A DNA stretch of 50,769 bases, from NCBI GenBank assembly GCA_016869045.1, contig VGFC01000005.1, positions 1 to 50,769 on the forward strand, given 5' to 3'. The stretch comes from Armatimonadota bacterium (GTDB taxonomy: Bacteria > Armatimonadota > Zipacnadia > Zipacnadales > VGFC01). Under the pieces are notes generated by a model that was not told the DNA's origin, did not search any database, and saw only the letters and a program-made list of their open reading frames with translations. Below, in pieces: positions 49,881-50,769 of the stretch (the stretch's first letter is position 1; the number at the start of each line of letters is the position of its first letter). Made by a program: the position numbers and the translations under genes.

Positions 49881-50159
49881 CTATTCCTTAGACGCTTCGG
49901 CCGCGTCCTCGCCTCTGTCGCGCGCCCCCAACTCCTCCCGCAGTTGCGCCTCCAGGGCCGCCAGGTCCCCCAGCGCCCTCGTCACGTGTTGGGTCACCAC
50001 GTCCGACTTCACCAGAACCAGGCGCTGCCCTCGGTCGTGGCCGAAGATCACCATCTTGTCTCCCGGCTCGATACCCAGCGCCTTGCGCGCGTCGGCGGGG
50101 ATCACCATCTGGCCACGTTCGCCGATCGTGGCCGAGCCCCAATACTTGGTCCCGTGCAT
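49881..50159 (-). CDS. AbrB/SpoVT swapped-hairpin DNA-binding protein
   Basis: A 92-residue transcription regulator or antitoxin-like protein. Residues about 8-50 form the AbrB fold (GSATIGERGQMVIPADARKA, LGIEPGDKMVIFGHDRGQRL). The C-terminal 40 residues are a helix (VTQHVTRALGDLAALEAQLR) with an acidic tail, suitable for dimerisation. No toxin gene lies beside it, so a chromosomal regulator role is more likely than a toxin-antitoxin unit. The ATG at 50159 is preferred over the preceding in-frame GTG because GAGAGGGG sits at better spacing. It ends 36 bases before the gene that leads the secretion operon and is a candidate regulator of that operon. Confidence 0.85.
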   Translation of the reverse strand: MHGTKYWGSATIGERGQMVIPADARKALGIEPGDKMVIFGHDRGQRLVLVKSDVVTQHVTRALGDLAALEAQLREELGARDRGEDAAEASKE

Positions 50160-50281
50160 CACACTACCCCTCTCGGTGGCGTGTGAGGAATCATACTCCT
50201 CCTACACCTCGTAACTCTTAGAACGTTGCGCACCGGGGTGGTGTTCACTGTGGGACACGCGGCTTCGGGGGCAGAACTGCA

Positions 50282-50308
50282 GGACCCCGCGTCGTTTTCG
50301 CGGGGTCC
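50282..50308 (-). terminator. Perfect 10-bp hairpin after the response regulator gene
   Basis: GGACCCCGCG (50282-50291) and CGCGGGGTCC (50299-50308) form a perfect stem with a 7-base loop, 29 bases after the stop of the single-domain regulator on the minus strand. No T-run follows in that direction, so it is a probable but non-canonical terminator. The rest of the 178-base gap 50160-50337 shows no gene. Confidence 0.55.
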
Positions 50309-50337
50309 CGGAGCGTACGAGCAGGGCAGGATGACGG

Positions 50338-50733
50338 TCAGTGCGCGACCGGTTCTGCCGTGAGACGGTCGAGCACGTTGACTACGGTGCGGTCGAAGTC
50401 CACGTTCTTCTCCACGAAGACGCCGTCGTACCGCGCGACGCGCATCAGGGCCTGGGGGGACTGGGTGAACCCGCTGAAGACGATCACCTTTATGTCCGCC
50501 CAAAGCGGATTCGACTTCACGGCATCCAACACGCGCCAACCATTGATGTCGGGCATCGCTATGTCAAGTAGGATTGCGTCGTATAGCCCGCCGTTGAGGG
50601 TGGCCCGACAGAGCTCCTCAATGGCGGCCTGGCCCCCGTCCACCGCGATCGCCCCAAAGCCAGCGTCCTCCAGGACGCGGGTCATCAGCATCCGCGTGGC
50701 CGGGTCATCATCGACGACCAGAACCTTGCCCAT
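50338..50733 (-). CDS. Single-domain response regulator (CheY-like receiver)
   Basis: A 131-residue receiver domain without an output domain. It has the acidic pocket in VLVVDDDPATRML, phospho-acceptor Asp in YDAILLDIAMPDINGW (about residue 57), Ser in VIVFSGF and Lys in GVFVEKNVDFDRTV. Such proteins relay phosphate or bind a partner, for example in motility, pilus control or a phosphorelay. The kinase is not adjacent; the orphan CHASE2 kinase at 10768 is one candidate, but distance makes that speculative. AGGAGGTGAG lies 18 bases upstream and a weaker AGGAAAG nearer the ATG. The window ends 36 bases upstream. Confidence 0.92.
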   Translation of the reverse strand: MGKVLVVDDDPATRMLMTRVLEDAGFGAIAVDGGQAAIEELCRATLNGGLYDAILLDIAMPDINGWRVLDAVKSNPLWADIKVIVFSGFTQSPQALMRVARYDGVFVEKNVDFDRTVVNVLDRLTAEPVAH

Positions 50734-50769
50734 GGCTTTCCTACGGACTCACCTCCTTTCCGTTCGGAG

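Noticed and set aside
49881-50159. Toxin-antitoxin module antitoxin
   Set aside because: The AbrB fold is compatible, but no toxin-sized gene with PIN, MazF or RelE features is adjacent.

Overview
The window is a dense, high-GC bacterial chromosome segment from a diderm organism. A secretin and an LptF-type permease both imply an outer membrane. The prepilin-like protein at 7607 has the N-terminal pattern [20 protein letters not shown] followed by [10 protein letters not shown] and an H-X9-DG motif. Together with a hybrid PilMNO/Gsp secretion cluster and uroporphyrinogen-decarboxylase-like genes next to secreted glycosidases, this suggests Armatimonadota or a close neighbour. That placement is inferred from protein style, and no rRNA or tRNA gene is present to test it. 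I see no phage, plasmid, CRISPR array or insertion-sequence transposase.

Layout. (1) 1-7454, minus strand: the start of a secreted protein cut by the window edge, a DUF2161-type nuclease-fold protein, a DinB-fold protein, a secreted glycosidase-like protein, a GT-C-like membrane protein, and a sensor kinase/response regulator pair. (2) 7607-14328, plus strand: a prepilin-like protein, two small secreted paralogues flanking a 475-residue Gly/Pro/Met-rich membrane-anchored protein, a CHASE2 sensor kinase and a methyltransferase. (3) 14605-31686, mixed strands: a glycan-processing region with four large secreted or putatively secreted carbohydrate-active proteins or esterases, a beta-propeller glycosidase, two URO-D-family proteins, a FAD oxidoreductase with a C-terminal discoidin-like domain, and a membrane-anchored MsrB-MsrA fusion. 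(4) 31683-36135, minus strand: a membrane-domain/FAD-oxidoreductase fusion, LptF, and a NagB-like protein with an altered active-site residue. (5) 36202-49844, minus strand: a complete-looking operon in the order secreted accessory protein, gspE, F, G, H, I, J, K, a pilM-pilN fusion, pilO, a gspC/pilP-like gene and the secretin. No prepilin peptidase is encoded here. (6) 49881-50733: an AbrB-type regulator and a single-domain response regulator.

How it fits together. The type II-like secretion machine could export the many proteins with signal peptides, including the glycosidases and the Gly/Pro-rich proteins. The two-component systems flank the Gly/Pro/Met-rich trio. Both regulator operons there appear to be transcribed leaderlessly from extended -10 promoters placed 6-7 bases before the start codon. 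Gene ends and operon spacers carry several kinds of palindromic or short tandem repeats: long perfect hairpins, GGGGC-headed hairpins, and degenerate GGAGTNNN octamer arrays. One hairpin supplies the last residues and stop codon of a URO-D gene.

The most promising material for something undescribed is the 8279-10654 secreted trio with its flanking kinases, the membrane/FAD-oxidoreductase fusion, and the family of octamer spacers inside the secretion operon.
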